This document shows, in pieces, positions 28,785 to 40,154 of a DNA stretch of 64,000 nt. A program made the translations under genes and the position numbers. The stretch's first letter is position 1. Each line of letters starts with the position of its first letter. Origin of the DNA: an uncultured Pelagibacteraceae bacterium (GTDB lineage: Bacteria; Pseudomonadota; Alphaproteobacteria; Pelagibacterales; AG-422-B15); NCBI GenBank assembly GCA_902526005.1, contig CABZIW010000001.1:158988-222987 (forward strand), in the 5' to 3' direction. The notes below the pieces were generated by a model. That model saw nothing but the letters and a program-made list of their open reading frames with translations. It was not told the origin of the DNA and did no database searches.

Positions 28785-30710
28785 ATGGCAAAAGTAATAG
28801 GAATAGATTTAGGGACTACAAATAGTTGTATCTCGATAATGGATGGAAAGGACCCTAAGGTTATCGAAAATGCTGAAGGATCTAGAACTACGCCTTCAAT
28901 TATAAGTTTTGGAAGTGATGAAGAAAAGTTAGTTGGACAACCTGCAAAAAGGCAAGGCGTCACAAACCCTGAAAATACATTTTTTGCGATCAAGAGACTT
29001 ATAGGTAGGTCTTTCGAAGACCCAATGGTCAAAAAAGATGCTGACATGGTGCCTTTTAAAATTATTAAATCTGAAAATGGTGATGCATGGGTAGAGTCAG
29101 GATCTGAAAAATATTCACCATCTCAAATTTCTGCTTTTGTACTTCAAAAATTAAAAGAAGATGCAGAAAGGTATTTAGGAGAAAAAGTTGAAAAAGCAGT
29201 CATCACTGTTCCTGCTTACTTTAATGATGCTCAAAGACAAGCTACTAAAGATGCTGGTAAAATAGCTGGACTTGAGGTTGAAAGAATAGTCAATGAGCCA
29301 ACTGCTGCTGCACTAGCATATGGTTTAGATAAGAAGGATGGCAAAACTATTGCTGTATATGATTTGGGTGGTGGTACTTTTGATATTTCAATCTTAGAAA
29401 TTGGTGATGGAGTTTTTGAAGTAAAGTCAACTAATGGTGATACATTTTTAGGTGGTGAGGACTTTGACACTCGTCTTTTAAATTATCTTGCTGAAGAATT
29501 TAAGAAAGAAAATAATATTGACCTTACTCAAGATAAATTAGCGCTCCAAAGATTGAAAGAATCTGCTGAGAAGGCTAAGATCGAATTATCTTCAACATCT
29601 CAAACAGAAATTAATTTACCATTTATTACAGCTGATCAATCAGGTCCTAAACATTTAAATATCAAGGTGACAAGGGCAAAGCTTGAAACACTTGTTGATG
29701 ATTTAATTGAAAAAACAATTAAACCATGTGATGCCGCTCTTAAGGATGCCGGTTTGAGTGCCGGCGAAATTGACGAGGTAGTCTTGGTTGGTGGAATGAC
29801 AAGAATGCCAAAAGTGATAGAAACTGTTAAAAACTTTTTTGGCAAAGAACCAAATAAAGGAGTGAACCCAGATGAAGTTGTTGCACAAGGTGCAGCTATT
29901 CAAGCTGGCATTCTTCAAGGGGACGTTAAGGATGTATTATTGCTTGATGTTACACCTCTATCCCTTGGTATTGAAACTCTTGGTGGCGTCTTTACAAAAT
30001 TAATTGATAAAAATACAACAATTCCAACAAAAAAAAGTCAGGTGTTTTCAACTGCTGATGACAATCAAACTGCTGTAACAATACGAGTGTGTCAGGGTGA
30101 GAGAGAAATGGCTGCTGATAATAAATTACTTGGCAACTTTGACTTAGTAGGCATACCACCTGCACCTAGGGGTATTCCTCAAATTGAAGTAACATTTGAT
30201 ATTGACGCTAATGGTATTGTAAATGTGTCTGCAAAAGACAAAGGTACAGGAAAAGAACAACAAATTAAAATACAAGCGTCGGGTGGTTTGAGTGAAGAAG
30301 AGATCGACAAAATGGTCAAGGAAGCTGAAGCTAACGCGGAAGCAGATAAGAAAAAGCGAGAAGGCGTTGATGTTAAAAACCAAGCAGACACAATGATACA
30401 CTCTGCTGAGAAAAATCTAAAAGAGTTTGGTGATAAGGTTTCTGAGCAAGAAAAGAATGCAATTGAAAATGATATTAAGGCTTTAAAAGAAGCTGTCGCT
30501 TCAGACGACACCGATAAGATTAAAAGTGGACTTGAAGCATTAACTCAATCGTCTATGAAATTAGGTGAAGCAATGTATAAGGCTCAACAGCAAGATGCTC
30601 CTAATCCAAACGAGCCATCTGACAATACAGCTGCTGGATCTGGCCAGAATAATGAAAAGGTTGTTGATGCTGAATTTGAGGAAGTTAAAGAAGATAATAA
30701 GCAATCGTAA
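28785..30710 (+). CDS. dnaK: Chaperone DnaK (Hsp70); start corrected from ORF-track 28728 to the [15 protein letters not shown] Met
   Basis: [43 protein letters not shown]. Confidence 0.98.
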   Translation: MAKVIGIDLGTTNSCISIMDGKDPKVIENAEGSRTTPSIISFGSDEEKLVGQPAKRQGVTNPENTFFAIKRLIGRSFEDPMVKKDADMVPFKIIKSENGDAWVESGSEKYSPSQISAFVLQKLKEDAERYLGEKVEKAVITVPAYFNDAQRQATKDAGKIAGLEVERIVNEPTAAALAYGLDKKDGKTIAVYDLGGGTFDISILEIGDGVFEVKSTNGDTFLGGEDFDTRLLNYLAEEFKKENNIDLTQDKLALQRLKESAEKAKIELSSTSQTEINLPFITADQSGPKHLNIKVTRAKLETLVDDLIEKTIKPCDAALKDAGLSAGEIDEVVLVGGMTRMPKVIETVKNFFGKEPNKGVNPDEVVAQGAAIQAGILQGDVKDVLLLDVTPLSLGIETLGGVFTKLIDKNTTIPTKKSQVFSTADDNQTAVTIRVCQGEREMAADNKLLGNFDLVGIPPAPRGIPQIEVTFDIDANGIVNVSAKDKGTGKEQQIKIQASGGLSEEEIDKMVKEAEANAEADKKKREGVDVKNQADTMIHSAEKNLKEFGDKVSEQEKNAIENDIKALKEAVASDDTDKIKSGLEALTQSSMKLGEAMYKAQQQDAPNPNEPSDNTAAGSGQNNEKVVDAEFEEVKEDNKQS

Positions 30711-30722
30711 GCAGGTAAGCTT

Positions 30723-31859
30723 ATGTCAAAAAGAGACTATTATGAAGTTCTTGGCGTTTCCAAGTCAGCTGATGACTCTGAAATAAAAAAAGCCTATAGA
30801 AAACTAGCAATGAAATACCATCCTGATCGTAATCAGGGTGATGCAGATGCGGAAGTTAAATTCAAAGAGGCGAGTGAGGCATACGCTGTACTTCATGATA
30901 AAGAAAAACGTTCAGCTTACGACCAGTTTGGTCATGCGGCAGTGGATGGTAACACAGGCCAGGGCGGTTTTGGTTTTGATTTTAATTCATCAGCTTTTCA
31001 AGATATTTTTGAAGACTTTTTTGGAGACTCATCCTTTTTTGGTGGCGGGGGAAATCGTAGAAGAAAATCAAATAATCGTGGCTCAGACTTAAGATATGAT
31101 ATTAATGTTAGTCTTGAAGAAGCGTTTAATGGTAAAAAATTTAAAGTAAAAATTCCAACTCAAGTTCAATGCGACTCTTGTTCAGGTTCTGGCGCATCTC
31201 AAGGAAGTCAGCCAGTAACTTGTCAGTCATGTGGAGGAAGGGGACAGATTCGCTCGCAGCAGGGTTTTTTTTCAATTCAACAAACTTGTCCAACTTGTCA
31301 GGGAAGTGGTTCAACTATTTCAGATCCATGCAGACCATGTAGCGGAACTGGGAGAACGCAGAAAACAAAGAGTTTGATGGTGAAAATACCAAAAGGCGTT
31401 GATGACGGTTCTAGAATAAGACTATCTGGAGAAGGTGAAGCGGGTCTAAACGGCGGGCAGCAGGGGGACTTGTATATATTTGTAAATGTAAATGAGCACG
31501 AAATATTTGCTCGTGAGAATGAAAATTTATTTGCTGAGGTCCCAATATCTATGGTCGATGCTGCTGTTGGCGGCGCTATTGACATACCGACAATAGATGG
31601 CGGTAAAGCAAGGCTAAAAATACCTCAAGGTACTCAATCTGGTGACCAATTCAGATTAAAATCAAAAGGCATGCCTAATGTTCGAAACGGTTATTTAGGT
31701 GATTTGTATATTCAGGCAAAAGTTGAAACACCAGTAAATTTAAGTAAGAAGCAAATTGAAATATTGAAATCCTTTCAAGAAACCAGTGATCAAAATGAGA
31801 GTCCTTTAGCATCGGCATTTTTTAAAAAAGCTAAGGATTTTTGGAAAACAAAAGCTTAA
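30723..31859 (+). CDS. dnaJ: Chaperone DnaJ
   Basis: J domain with HPD, G/F region, four CXXCXGXG zinc motifs. Confidence 0.98.
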   Translation: MSKRDYYEVLGVSKSADDSEIKKAYRKLAMKYHPDRNQGDADAEVKFKEASEAYAVLHDKEKRSAYDQFGHAAVDGNTGQGGFGFDFNSSAFQDIFEDFFGDSSFFGGGGNRRRKSNNRGSDLRYDINVSLEEAFNGKKFKVKIPTQVQCDSCSGSGASQGSQPVTCQSCGGRGQIRSQQGFFSIQQTCPTCQGSGSTISDPCRPCSGTGRTQKTKSLMVKIPKGVDDGSRIRLSGEGEAGLNGGQQGDLYIFVNVNEHEIFARENENLFAEVPISMVDAAVGGAIDIPTIDGGKARLKIPQGTQSGDQFRLKSKGMPNVRNGYLGDLYIQAKVETPVNLSKKQIEILKSFQETSDQNESPLASAFFKKAKDFWKTKA

Positions 31860-31898
31860 AAAACTTACTTTTTCAATTATTTCGATTATCCTAAATTA

Positions 31899-32708
31899 AT
31901 GAAAAAAATAAAAATTGTCATAACTGGCGTAACCGGACGCATGGGGATACAAATCGCTAAAAGAGTTTTGAAAGATAAATCACTTGTTTTATATGGTGCA
32001 ACCGAGCGAAGTGGGCATAAAGCTATTGGCAAGGATTTAGGTCAATTACTCAAAACGAAAAAATTAAAAATTAAAGTCACAGATAATATAATTCCATTAT
32101 TTGCTAAAACTGACGCTGTTATTGACTTCACAACTCCTGAAGCAACTTTGATACATACAAAATATGCAGCTCAAGCTAGAATAGTACATATAATTGGAAC
32201 TACAGGTTTTAATAGCTCTCAATTAAAAAAAATTAAACTCGCTGCGCAGCATGCAACAATCATAAAATCAGGTAATATGAGTTTAGGTATAAACCTAATA
32301 AATAAATTAATTAAAATAAGTTCCTCAAGTTTAAAAAATGATTTTGACACAATAATAAACGAAACGCATCATCGACATAAAATTGATGCACCTTCAGGCA
32401 CTGCAGTAATGATGGGGCAAGCTGCAGCAGAAGGTAAAAATAAAAAATTTGAAAATATAAAAAAAATCTCTCGTCTAAACATAAAGGCTAAAAGTACTAA
32501 AGATAAAATTGTAGTCTCATCCTTCCGCAAAGGTGAAGTAATTGGTGATCACGAAATTATTTTTTCAAGCAGGGATGAGAATATTACAATCAAGCATACA
32601 GCAAAAGATAGGGGTATTTTTGCTAACGGAGCAATACAAGCTGTGAAATGGGGTATGAACAAAAAACCTGGCCTATTTGACATGTCGGATGTGTTAAATA
32701 TAAGTTAG
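31899..32708 (+). CDS. dapB: 4-hydroxy-tetrahydrodipicolinate reductase
   Basis: ITGVTGRMG, DFTTPEATL, ETHHRHKIDAPSGTA. Confidence 0.97.
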   Translation: MKKIKIVITGVTGRMGIQIAKRVLKDKSLVLYGATERSGHKAIGKDLGQLLKTKKLKIKVTDNIIPLFAKTDAVIDFTTPEATLIHTKYAAQARIVHIIGTTGFNSSQLKKIKLAAQHATIIKSGNMSLGINLINKLIKISSSSLKNDFDTIINETHHRHKIDAPSGTAVMMGQAAAEGKNKKFENIKKISRLNIKAKSTKDKIVVSSFRKGEVIGDHEIIFSSRDENITIKHTAKDRGIFANGAIQAVKWGMNKKPGLFDMSDVLNIS

Positions 32709-32725
32709 GCTGAAAAAGAACCATA

Positions 32726-33379
32726 ATGTTAAAGGCTGATAAGGCAAAAAAAATTATTAGTATTTTAAATAAAATTTATCCCGAAACCCCAATTCCACTA
32801 AATCATAAAAATAATTTTGAATTATTAATTTCTGTTCTTCTAAGTGCGCAGTGTACGGACAAAAGAGTCAATGAAGTAACTCCTTTACTTTTTAAGAAAG
32901 CAAATAATCCTGCGAAAATGGAGAAGCTGCCGGTCAAAACCATTTATAATATTGTTAGACCCTGTGGTCTTGCTCCACAAAAATCAAAAGCTATCTCAAA
33001 GCTATCAAAAATATTAATGAAAAATTATAGTGGTGAGGTTCCAGAAACCTTTGAAGATCTAGAGGCGCTTCCTGGAGTAGGGCATAAAACAGCTAGTGTT
33101 GTAATGTCACAGGGTTTTGGTCACCCAGCATTTCCTGTTGATACTCATATTCATCGACTTGCCCAAAGATGGGGGTTAACAAATGGTAAGAGTGTAAAGC
33201 AAACTGAACATGATTTAAAAAAAATATTTCCTGAAAAACTATGGAACAAGTTACATTTACAAATAATATTTTATGGAAGGGAATATTGTGAGGCTCGAAG
33301 TTGTTTTGGAATAGAGTGTAAAATATGTAAAACTTGTTATCCAACTAGAAAAAAGCCAATTAAAACAAAAAAAGCATAA
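32726..33379 (+). CDS. nth: Endonuclease III
   Basis: LLSAQCTDKRVNEVTP, LPGVGHKTASVV, 4Fe-4S cysteine cluster at C-terminus. Confidence 0.97.
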   Translation: MLKADKAKKIISILNKIYPETPIPLNHKNNFELLISVLLSAQCTDKRVNEVTPLLFKKANNPAKMEKLPVKTIYNIVRPCGLAPQKSKAISKLSKILMKNYSGEVPETFEDLEALPGVGHKTASVVMSQGFGHPAFPVDTHIHRLAQRWGLTNGKSVKQTEHDLKKIFPEKLWNKLHLQIIFYGREYCEARSCFGIECKICKTCYPTRKKPIKTKKA

Positions 33380-33438
33380 ATAGTTATAAAAATAAAACAC
33401 CTTTAACTGTCTATTGTTTGCTGATAACTTTATTCATT

Positions 33439-34170
33439 ATGATTAATAAAGAAGTAGCACTCATTATCGGCGCGGGTGACAGCCTTGGTTCTGCTATAGC
33501 GAGAGTATTTGCACAAAATAACTTCATTACTGTAGTTGCTAGAAGGAACGGGGATCAATTATCGCCACTTAAAGAAGAAATAGAAAAAAACGGCGGAAAG
33601 TGTTTCACATATAGTTTGGACGCGAGAAAAGAAGAAGATGTAATTAACTTTATTAATAAGATTGAAACAGAAATTGGTGCAATTAATGTAGCCGTATATA
33701 ACATTGGAGCTAACATTCGTTTCAATATTTTAGAAACAACCTCAAAAAAATATTATAAAGTATGGGAAATGGCGACTTTTGGAGCTTTTTTAATGGGAAG
33801 AGAAGTAACAAGAAAAATGATACCAAGAAAAAAAGGGACAATCATATTTACCGGCGCGACAGCCAGTATAAGAGGTAAAGAAGGATTTGCTGCATTCTCC
33901 GGTGCTAAACAAGCGAAAAGAGCTTTGGCACAAAGTATGGCGAAAGAATTAGCGCCAAAAGGTATTCATGTCGCCCATGTTATTGTAGATGGAGCAATTG
34001 ATACGCCGTGGGTGAATAAGCTTTTTCCTGAGTATGTCAAAGAAAAGAAAAAAATTGATGGTTTGATGAAGCCAGATGATATTGCGCAAAACTACTTGAT
34101 GATACATAATCAACCAAAAAATGCGTGGACGTTTGAGTTAGATTTACGTCCTTGGGTGGAGACATGGTGA
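33439..34170 (+). CDS. SDR-family oxidoreductase
   Basis: Rossmann IIGAGDSLGSAIARVF, FTGATASIRG; start at MINKEVAL. Confidence 0.88.
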   Translation: MINKEVALIIGAGDSLGSAIARVFAQNNFITVVARRNGDQLSPLKEEIEKNGGKCFTYSLDARKEEDVINFINKIETEIGAINVAVYNIGANIRFNILETTSKKYYKVWEMATFGAFLMGREVTRKMIPRKKGTIIFTGATASIRGKEGFAAFSGAKQAKRALAQSMAKELAPKGIHVAHVIVDGAIDTPWVNKLFPEYVKEKKKIDGLMKPDDIAQNYLMIHNQPKNAWTFELDLRPWVETW

Positions 34171-35117
34171 GTCAAGAATTTGACATTGTTGGTATAGGAA
34201 ATGCAATTGTAGATGTAATCACCGATGTCGATGATGAATTTATAAATCAACAAGAGCTAAGAAAAGGGCTTATGTCACTCGTAAATTTAGATACTATCAA
34301 ATCCCTATCAAACAAAATTGAGATAAAAGCTAATGTCTCTGGAGGATCAGTTGCAAACTCTATCGTTGCATTAGCTCAAAATAATATCAAATCTGCTTTC
34401 ATTGGGAAAGTAGGTAAAGACGAAGTTGGAAATTCGTTCATTCGAGGTCTTGAAAAAGAAAAAGTTTTTTTTGCAAATCAGGCCCAGTCAGATGAAAGTG
34501 AAACTGGAAGATGTCTAGTGATGGTAACACCAGATGCACAACGAACAATGAGTACATATTTAGGAATTTCTCAAAAGCTAAAATCAAATGATATCAATGA
34601 GGATGTTATAGCACAGTCAAAAATTACTTATCTTGAAGGATACCTTTGGGATCTTGATGATGCGCAAGAAGCAATTAAAAAAGCAATAAAAATTTCTAAA
34701 GAAGCAAACAGGTTAGTTGCATTTAGTGTGTCTGATGTTTTTTGCATTGAACGATTTAGAGAAAGTTTTTTAAATCTAGTTAATAATGAAGCTGATATAA
34801 TTTTTGCAAATGAAGAGGAAATTAAATCGCTGTATCAAAAGGATAGTCTTGATGATTGTCTCGAAATTATAAGTCAGCATGATAAAATATTTGCTATCAC
34901 ACTTGGTGAAAAAGGTGCGATGATTGTTCATAAAGATCAATGTGTTAAGATAAAAGCTCAGCAAATTAAAAATTTAGTCGATACTACTGGGGCAGGAGAT
35001 TTGTTTGCTGCAGGCTTCTTACTTGGATATATTAATGGTGAAAATTTAGAGCAATGTGGAAATGAGGGTGTAATATTCGCCTCGAAGATAATTCAAATTT
35101 ATGGAGCAAGACTATGA
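34164..35117 (+). CDS. PfkB-family (adenosine kinase-like) sugar kinase
   Basis: DIVGIGNAIVDVI, GGSVANSIVALAQ, DTTGAGDLFAAGFLLGY. Confidence 0.9.
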   Translation: MVSQEFDIVGIGNAIVDVITDVDDEFINQQELRKGLMSLVNLDTIKSLSNKIEIKANVSGGSVANSIVALAQNNIKSAFIGKVGKDEVGNSFIRGLEKEKVFFANQAQSDESETGRCLVMVTPDAQRTMSTYLGISQKLKSNDINEDVIAQSKITYLEGYLWDLDDAQEAIKKAIKISKEANRLVAFSVSDVFCIERFRESFLNLVNNEADIIFANEEEIKSLYQKDSLDDCLEIISQHDKIFAITLGEKGAMIVHKDQCVKIKAQQIKNLVDTTGAGDLFAAGFLLGYINGENLEQCGNEGVIFASKIIQIYGARL

Positions 35118-35959
35118 GTAAAAAATCTATTATGATCACAGGTGTCTCTACTGGTATTGGACTAGGAACACTCAGTTATTTTGTAAAAAACGGTTTTCAT
35201 GTTTATGGAAGTGTTCGTAATTCAAAAGATGCAAGCAGATTAAAAAAAATTTATAAAGATAATTTTACACCTTTAATCTTTGATGTAACAAAAGAAGCTC
35301 AGCTAAAAAAGGCAGTCGTATTTTTGAAAAAGGATATTAAAAATTCGAACCTTCTTGCTTTGGTCAATAACGCAGGTGTAGCAATATCTGGTCCTCTATT
35401 GCATCAAAAAGTGAAAGATTTTGAAAAACAAATTGATATTAATTTAAATGGCGCATTTAGAGTCATAAAATATTTTGCGCCATTATGTGGAGCAGAAAAA
35501 AATAATAGTTCGAAGAAGGGTGTAATTTTCAATATAAGTTCGATTTCTGGAAAAATTGGTATGCCTGGTGTTGGAGCATATACTGCATCTAAATTTGGAT
35601 TGGAAGGCTTAAGTCATAGTTTAAGAAGAGAGTTGATGAGGTACGGAGTAGATGTAGTGGTTATTGGACCAGGTCCAATAAAAACCGAAATTTTTGATAA
35701 AATTGACAAAAAATTCATACAAAGCCTCAAAAAAACCGATTATGCAAATGATGCGAAAGGAATACCGAAAAGAATGAAAAACGCTAAGAAGATTGCCTTT
35801 CCTGCTGAGGAAGTGGGAAAATTAGTTTTTAATGCGCTACATAATCCAAACAGAAAAACAAGGTATGCCATTACACCTAGTAGAATGATGTACTGGACTC
35901 TTCCGATGTTATTGCCTGACAGAATTTTAGATCGGTTAATCAAAAGTCGATCAGGATAA
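35114..35959 (+). CDS. SDR-family oxidoreductase
   Basis: TGVSTGIGLGTLSYF, VNNAGVAISGPL, YTASKFGLEG. Confidence 0.9.
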   Translation: MSKKSIMITGVSTGIGLGTLSYFVKNGFHVYGSVRNSKDASRLKKIYKDNFTPLIFDVTKEAQLKKAVVFLKKDIKNSNLLALVNNAGVAISGPLLHQKVKDFEKQIDINLNGAFRVIKYFAPLCGAEKNNSSKKGVIFNISSISGKIGMPGVGAYTASKFGLEGLSHSLRRELMRYGVDVVVIGPGPIKTEIFDKIDKKFIQSLKKTDYANDAKGIPKRMKNAKKIAFPAEEVGKLVFNALHNPNRKTRYAITPSRMMYWTLPMLLPDRILDRLIKSRSG

Positions 35960-36934
35960 TTGTAAAATTTTATTTACTTTATTAATAACATCTTTTGGCG
36001 ATATCAAATTAACATTACTACCTCCAAAATCTACCGATGATATAAAATGAATATTTTCAAATTGATCGTTTAAAAACTTAATAGCACTTGTCGGACCACA
36101 AATTTTTAACAGTGGACATAAATTTGTTGATAGCATTTGACCTGTTCCACTATCATTTGCAATTGCTATATCAAGAAATTTTGTGGTACCCATAACTACT
36201 TCTAATCCAAGATAATTTTTCAAAGTTTCTTCTGGAAATATTGGGTTTTTAATTTGTTTAATTATTTCTTTTTTCATATGAGTTTCCTGTGGACCTAAAA
36301 AATAAACAATATTAAACCCTTTATCTTCAAAATATTTTGCTACATTCATATAGTTTTCAAATGACCAAATTCTTTTTGGGGTATTAGAACCGGGTGATAT
36401 TCCTAAATATTTTTTGTTTGCAGAAAATATTCTTTTTAATTCATTAACAATTTCTTTTGGGATTGTGATGTGGCTTTTTTTACTGTCTTTAAACGTGGAG
36501 ACTAAATCAAGCATTTCAATTATGCTTTGAATATAAAATTTTCTTTTTTTGGAAATATTATTGGGTCTGATATCAGAAAAAAACCAGTTAGCTGAGGATG
36601 ATATAAATTTTTTATTTTTAATTCTACGAAGTGCCATTGTTCTAATCACGGTCTTTTGAGTATCAATAATTATATCAAAATTCTCAGACTCTAAGTCGTA
36701 CACTGGCGAAATTTTTTTCCAGAAGAAAGGGTTAAGATTTGCTTTTTCCCAAACTTTATCAATATAATCAGACGTATATTTTTTTAACCTTGCATTGTAT
36801 TCAGTATATATCTTATCTGTCATCCAATGTATTTCAAAATCAGGAAACCTGCTTTTTAATTGATTTACAATTTGAAGCTTTAATATTCCATCACCTATTT
36901 GCTCTCCATTACTAAAGATCAATACTTTTTTCAT
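35951..36934 (-). CDS. Glycosyltransferase family 9 (heptosyltransferase-like)
   Basis: VLIFSNGEQIGDGILKLQIVNQLK, YLGISPGSNTPKRIW, IANDSGTGQMLS. Confidence 0.82.
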   Translation of the reverse strand: MKKVLIFSNGEQIGDGILKLQIVNQLKSRFPDFEIHWMTDKIYTEYNARLKKYTSDYIDKVWEKANLNPFFWKKISPVYDLESENFDIIIDTQKTVIRTMALRRIKNKKFISSSANWFFSDIRPNNISKKRKFYIQSIIEMLDLVSTFKDSKKSHITIPKEIVNELKRIFSANKKYLGISPGSNTPKRIWSFENYMNVAKYFEDKGFNIVYFLGPQETHMKKEIIKQIKNPIFPEETLKNYLGLEVVMGTTKFLDIAIANDSGTGQMLSTNLCPLLKICGPTSAIKFLNDQFENIHFISSVDFGGSNVNLISPKDVINKVNKILQLS

Positions 36935-36943
36935 GATGAAATA

Positions 36944-37951
36944 TTAATTTGGTTCAGATATTTTAATTATTAATTTGCCCTCATTTTCACCAGAAAATAA
37001 TTTTTTTATTGCACTACCTGCATTTTCGATACCTGGAATGATATGATTTTTATATTTGATTTTATCCTCTTTAAGCCATTGAGCTATATCTTGATATGCC
37101 TCCATATATCTTTTGAAATAGTCAAAAACAATAAAGCCTTTTAGTTTTATTCTTTTTATAAGCAAATTTCCCCATGCTGGACCTGGTACAACTGACTCGG
37201 CATTGTATCCTGAAATAAGACCACAAAGGCTTATTCGACCGTTAATATTCATGCGAGTTAAGACTGCCTCAGTAATACTGCCACCTACATTTTCAAAATA
37301 TATGTCAATACCATCAGGACAGGTTTCTTTTAATTTTTGTCTAAGATTTTCAGACTTATAATTAATAGCAGAATCAATCCCCAATTCATCTACAAGCCAT
37401 TTACATTTTGTATCTGAGCCTGCAATCCCTATTACTCTACAGCCTTTAATTTTTCCTATTTGACATACAATTGATCCAACGGCGCCAGCTGCTGCAGAAA
37501 CAACTAAGGTTTCGCCAGGTTGTGGATCAGTAATATCAAGCAAACCAAAGTAAGCTGTAAGGCCAGTCATTCCTAAAATACTCATGTAACAATCAAGAGG
37601 AAAACCAGTTCCTTGAGGAATTTGCCTTACTCCTTTCCCATCACTTAAACAGTATTGCTGCCATCCACCCATACAGTTAACAATTTCACCTTTTTTAAAT
37701 TTTTCATTTTTACTCTCTTCGATTATGCCTATTGTACCACCTCTCATGGTGTCTCCAGTTTGCATCGCATCAACATAAGATTTTTGTCCACTCATCCACC
37801 CGCGGTTTGCAGGATCTAAAGAGAGATATATGTTTCTTATTAAAATTTGACTATCTAAAAGACTGGGAACTTCATTTTCCTCCAAAACTAAGTCCCCTTC
37901 GCTAATTTCACCAACTGGAAATTTTTTTAAAATCCATTGTTTATTTTTCAT
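36944..37951 (-). CDS. NADP-dependent MDR-family oxidoreductase (CurA/prostaglandin reductase-like)
   Basis: YLSLDPANRGWMSGQKSY, VSAAAGAVGSIVCQIGKIKGCRVIGIAGS. Confidence 0.9.
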   Translation of the reverse strand: MKNKQWILKKFPVGEISEGDLVLEENEVPSLLDSQILIRNIYLSLDPANRGWMSGQKSYVDAMQTGDTMRGGTIGIIEESKNEKFKKGEIVNCMGGWQQYCLSDGKGVRQIPQGTGFPLDCYMSILGMTGLTAYFGLLDITDPQPGETLVVSAAAGAVGSIVCQIGKIKGCRVIGIAGSDTKCKWLVDELGIDSAINYKSENLRQKLKETCPDGIDIYFENVGGSITEAVLTRMNINGRISLCGLISGYNAESVVPGPAWGNLLIKRIKLKGFIVFDYFKRYMEAYQDIAQWLKEDKIKYKNHIIPGIENAGSAIKKLFSGENEGKLIIKISEPN

Positions 37952-38402
37952 TATTATCTCCAATCATTTTTTTAAAATTTACCTGAGGCATATCAACACT
38001 TACACAAGTTGATGTTGAGGTAACAATAGTCCTATTGTTTTGCTCCAATCTACCCTCCAAGAATACAATATTTTTTCCAGATTTCACCACTCGCCCATAT
38101 CCAATAACTTTCCCCGGTTTAGTTGGATACAAAAAATTTGTTTTCAATTCTATTGTTGGTGGTCTTTTTTTGAAATGATTTTGAAATATAAAAGCTAATG
38201 CAGTTGCATCATCTACCATTCCACTAACAATACCTCCTTGGACGTCACCTGCAGGATTGCAATATTTTTTATCAATATCAAACTCAACTTTGATATTGCC
38301 AGCTGTGGTATCAACTTCAAGAACAGTCATATTAAAAAGATCGAATAATTTATTCTTATTAAACAGCTTGATGAGTTCAGCATCTGAGATTTTTTCAGTC
38401 AT
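37941..38402 (-). CDS. PaaI-type hotdog thioesterase
   Basis: NPAGDVQGGIVSGMVDDATALAF hotdog signature. Confidence 0.85.
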   Translation of the reverse strand: MTEKISDAELIKLFNKNKLFDLFNMTVLEVDTTAGNIKVEFDIDKKYCNPAGDVQGGIVSGMVDDATALAFIFQNHFKKRPPTIELKTNFLYPTKPGKVIGYGRVVKSGKNIVFLEGRLEQNNRTIVTSTSTCVSVDMPQVNFKKMIGDNNEK

Positions 38403-38407
38403 ATTGA

Positions 38408-38797
38408 TTATTCGTATTCAGGTTTTTCAGGAAATACCATTGGTCCCAATGGTCTTCCTGCGAGTAAATGAAAGTGTAAGTGAGGTACTTCTTGATGTGC
38501 ATCCTTACCAGCATTTGCGATGAGCCTGTATCCTCCTCCTCCAGCTTTTTCACTTATACCCAACATATCTGCTACGTTTGAAATAGCCCGGTTGAAACCA
38601 ACTATTTCTTCGTCTGAAGCATTTGCACTAAAATCATTTATGTCTATGTATTCCCCTTTTGGAATTACTAAGGCATGTGAAGGTGCTTGCGGACGAATAT
38701 CTTTGAATGACAGGACATATTCATCCTCATAAATTTTATCACAAGGGATTTCACCTCTTAAAATCTTAGCAAAAATATTGTCCTTATCATATGACAT
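38408..38797 (-). CDS. HIT-family hydrolase
   Basis: IFAKILRGEIPCDKIYED, HLHFHLLAGR. Confidence 0.95.
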   Translation of the reverse strand: MSYDKDNIFAKILRGEIPCDKIYEDEYVLSFKDIRPQAPSHALVIPKGEYIDINDFSANASDEEIVGFNRAISNVADMLGISEKAGGGGYRLIANAGKDAHQEVPHLHFHLLAGRPLGPMVFPEKPEYE

Positions 38798-39108
38798 TAA
38801 TCTCTAAGTCCTGTTTTACCCTCTCTTTTTTCTAACTCTTCATAAACTTGATCAGGAGTAATATCAAATTTTTTCAACATGACTAACAAATGATAAATAA
38901 GATCTGCCGATTCATAAATTATTTGCTCTACATTATCTTCTTCAGCGGCCTCCACAGTTTCAAGTGACTCCTCTTTTAGCTTTTCTATACATTTACTTTT
39001 ACCTTCTGATATAAGTTTTGCCGTATAAGATTTTGAAGGGTCTTCATTAGCATGTGAAATAATTGTATCAAAGAGCCGAGCTAATACATCAACTTTTTTA
39101 CTGCTCAT
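38797..39108 (-). CDS. hisE: Phosphoribosyl-ATP pyrophosphohydrolase
   Basis: KLKEESLETVEAAEEDNVEQIIYESADLIYHLLVML. Confidence 0.93.
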   Translation of the reverse strand: MSSKKVDVLARLFDTIISHANEDPSKSYTAKLISEGKSKCIEKLKEESLETVEAAEEDNVEQIIYESADLIYHLLVMLKKFDITPDQVYEELEKREGKTGLRD

Positions 39109-39392
39109 TCCACTCCCTCAACAATTGCAAAAATTCTATCCTTTTCGTCTCCCAAGATTTTTTTTGCATTTTGATATTCTTCTGAGTTATAAGCCTGTTT
39201 AGCTATTTCAATTGTCTCATACTCAACTATGACGTTTCTTTTAAACTCTTTACCTTCCATAGTTGTTTGCTCGCCACCCCGTACTAAAAATTTACCATTG
39301 TATTTTTTGACCACCTCAGTTGCATATTCTGCATATAATTTTTGCTTATCCGGATGTAACACATTGACTTTTACTACCCAATAACCTTTCAT
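39105..39392 (-). CDS. DUF1330-family protein
   Basis: MKGYWVVKVNVLHPDKQKLYAEYA...KFLVRGGE. Confidence 0.8.
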   Translation of the reverse strand: MKGYWVVKVNVLHPDKQKLYAEYATEVVKKYNGKFLVRGGEQTTMEGKEFKRNVIVEYETIEIAKQAYNSEEYQNAKKILGDEKDRIFAIVEGVE

Positions 39393-39394
39393 AA

Positions 39395-40153
39395 TTAAAT
39401 CCTAACTGCTATATTTCGTTCAGCAAGATATGTTTTTACATCTTTAATACTATATTCTCCGAAATGAAAAATAGAGGCAGCTAATAGAGCACTAGCTCCC
39501 CCCTTTAATACTCCTTCAACAAAGTGCTCAAGGTTTCCAACGCCACCTGAAGCAATAACAGGAATATCAACAGCGGATGAGACAGTACTCAATAATTCAG
39601 TGTCAAATCCTATTTTTGTTCCATCTCTATCCATTGAGGTTAATAATATCTCACCAGCTCCTAAATTAGCTACTTCAATGCAATATTCTAATGCATCAAT
39701 ATCTGTGGACTTTCTTCCACCATGGGTAAATATATTCCAACTTTTATCTCCATTTTTTTTTGCATCTACTGCTATAACTATTGTTGAGGAACCATATTTC
39801 TTTGCCGCTTCTGCAACCATGTCAATGTTTTCAACTGCAGCTGTATTTATAGACACTTTATCTGCTCCATGGTGCAGCAAACGAGATATATCATCAATGG
39901 TCCTGACACCTCCACCTACAGTGAGTGGTATGAAACAATTTTCAGCAGTTTTTTTTACAACTTCAAAGAGGGTTTCTCTATCGTCACTTGATGCAGTTAT
40001 ATCTAGAAAGCATAGTTCATCAGCTCCCTCAGAATTATAGATTTTTGCTTGTTCAACAGGATCGCCAGCATCAATTAAGTCAACAAAATTGACACCTTTG
40101 ACAACTCTCCCTTGATCAACATCTAAACAGGGTATGATTCTTTTTTTAAGCAT
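39395..40153 (-). CDS. hisF: Imidazole glycerol phosphate synthase subunit HisF
   Basis: [33 protein letters not shown]. Confidence 0.98.
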   Translation of the reverse strand: MLKKRIIPCLDVDQGRVVKGVNFVDLIDAGDPVEQAKIYNSEGADELCFLDITASSDDRETLFEVVKKTAENCFIPLTVGGGVRTIDDISRLLHHGADKVSINTAAVENIDMVAEAAKKYGSSTIVIAVDAKKNGDKSWNIFTHGGRKSTDIDALEYCIEVANLGAGEILLTSMDRDGTKIGFDTELLSTVSSAVDIPVIASGGVGNLEHFVEGVLKGGASALLAASIFHFGEYSIKDVKTYLAERNIAVRI

Positions 40154-40154
40154 T

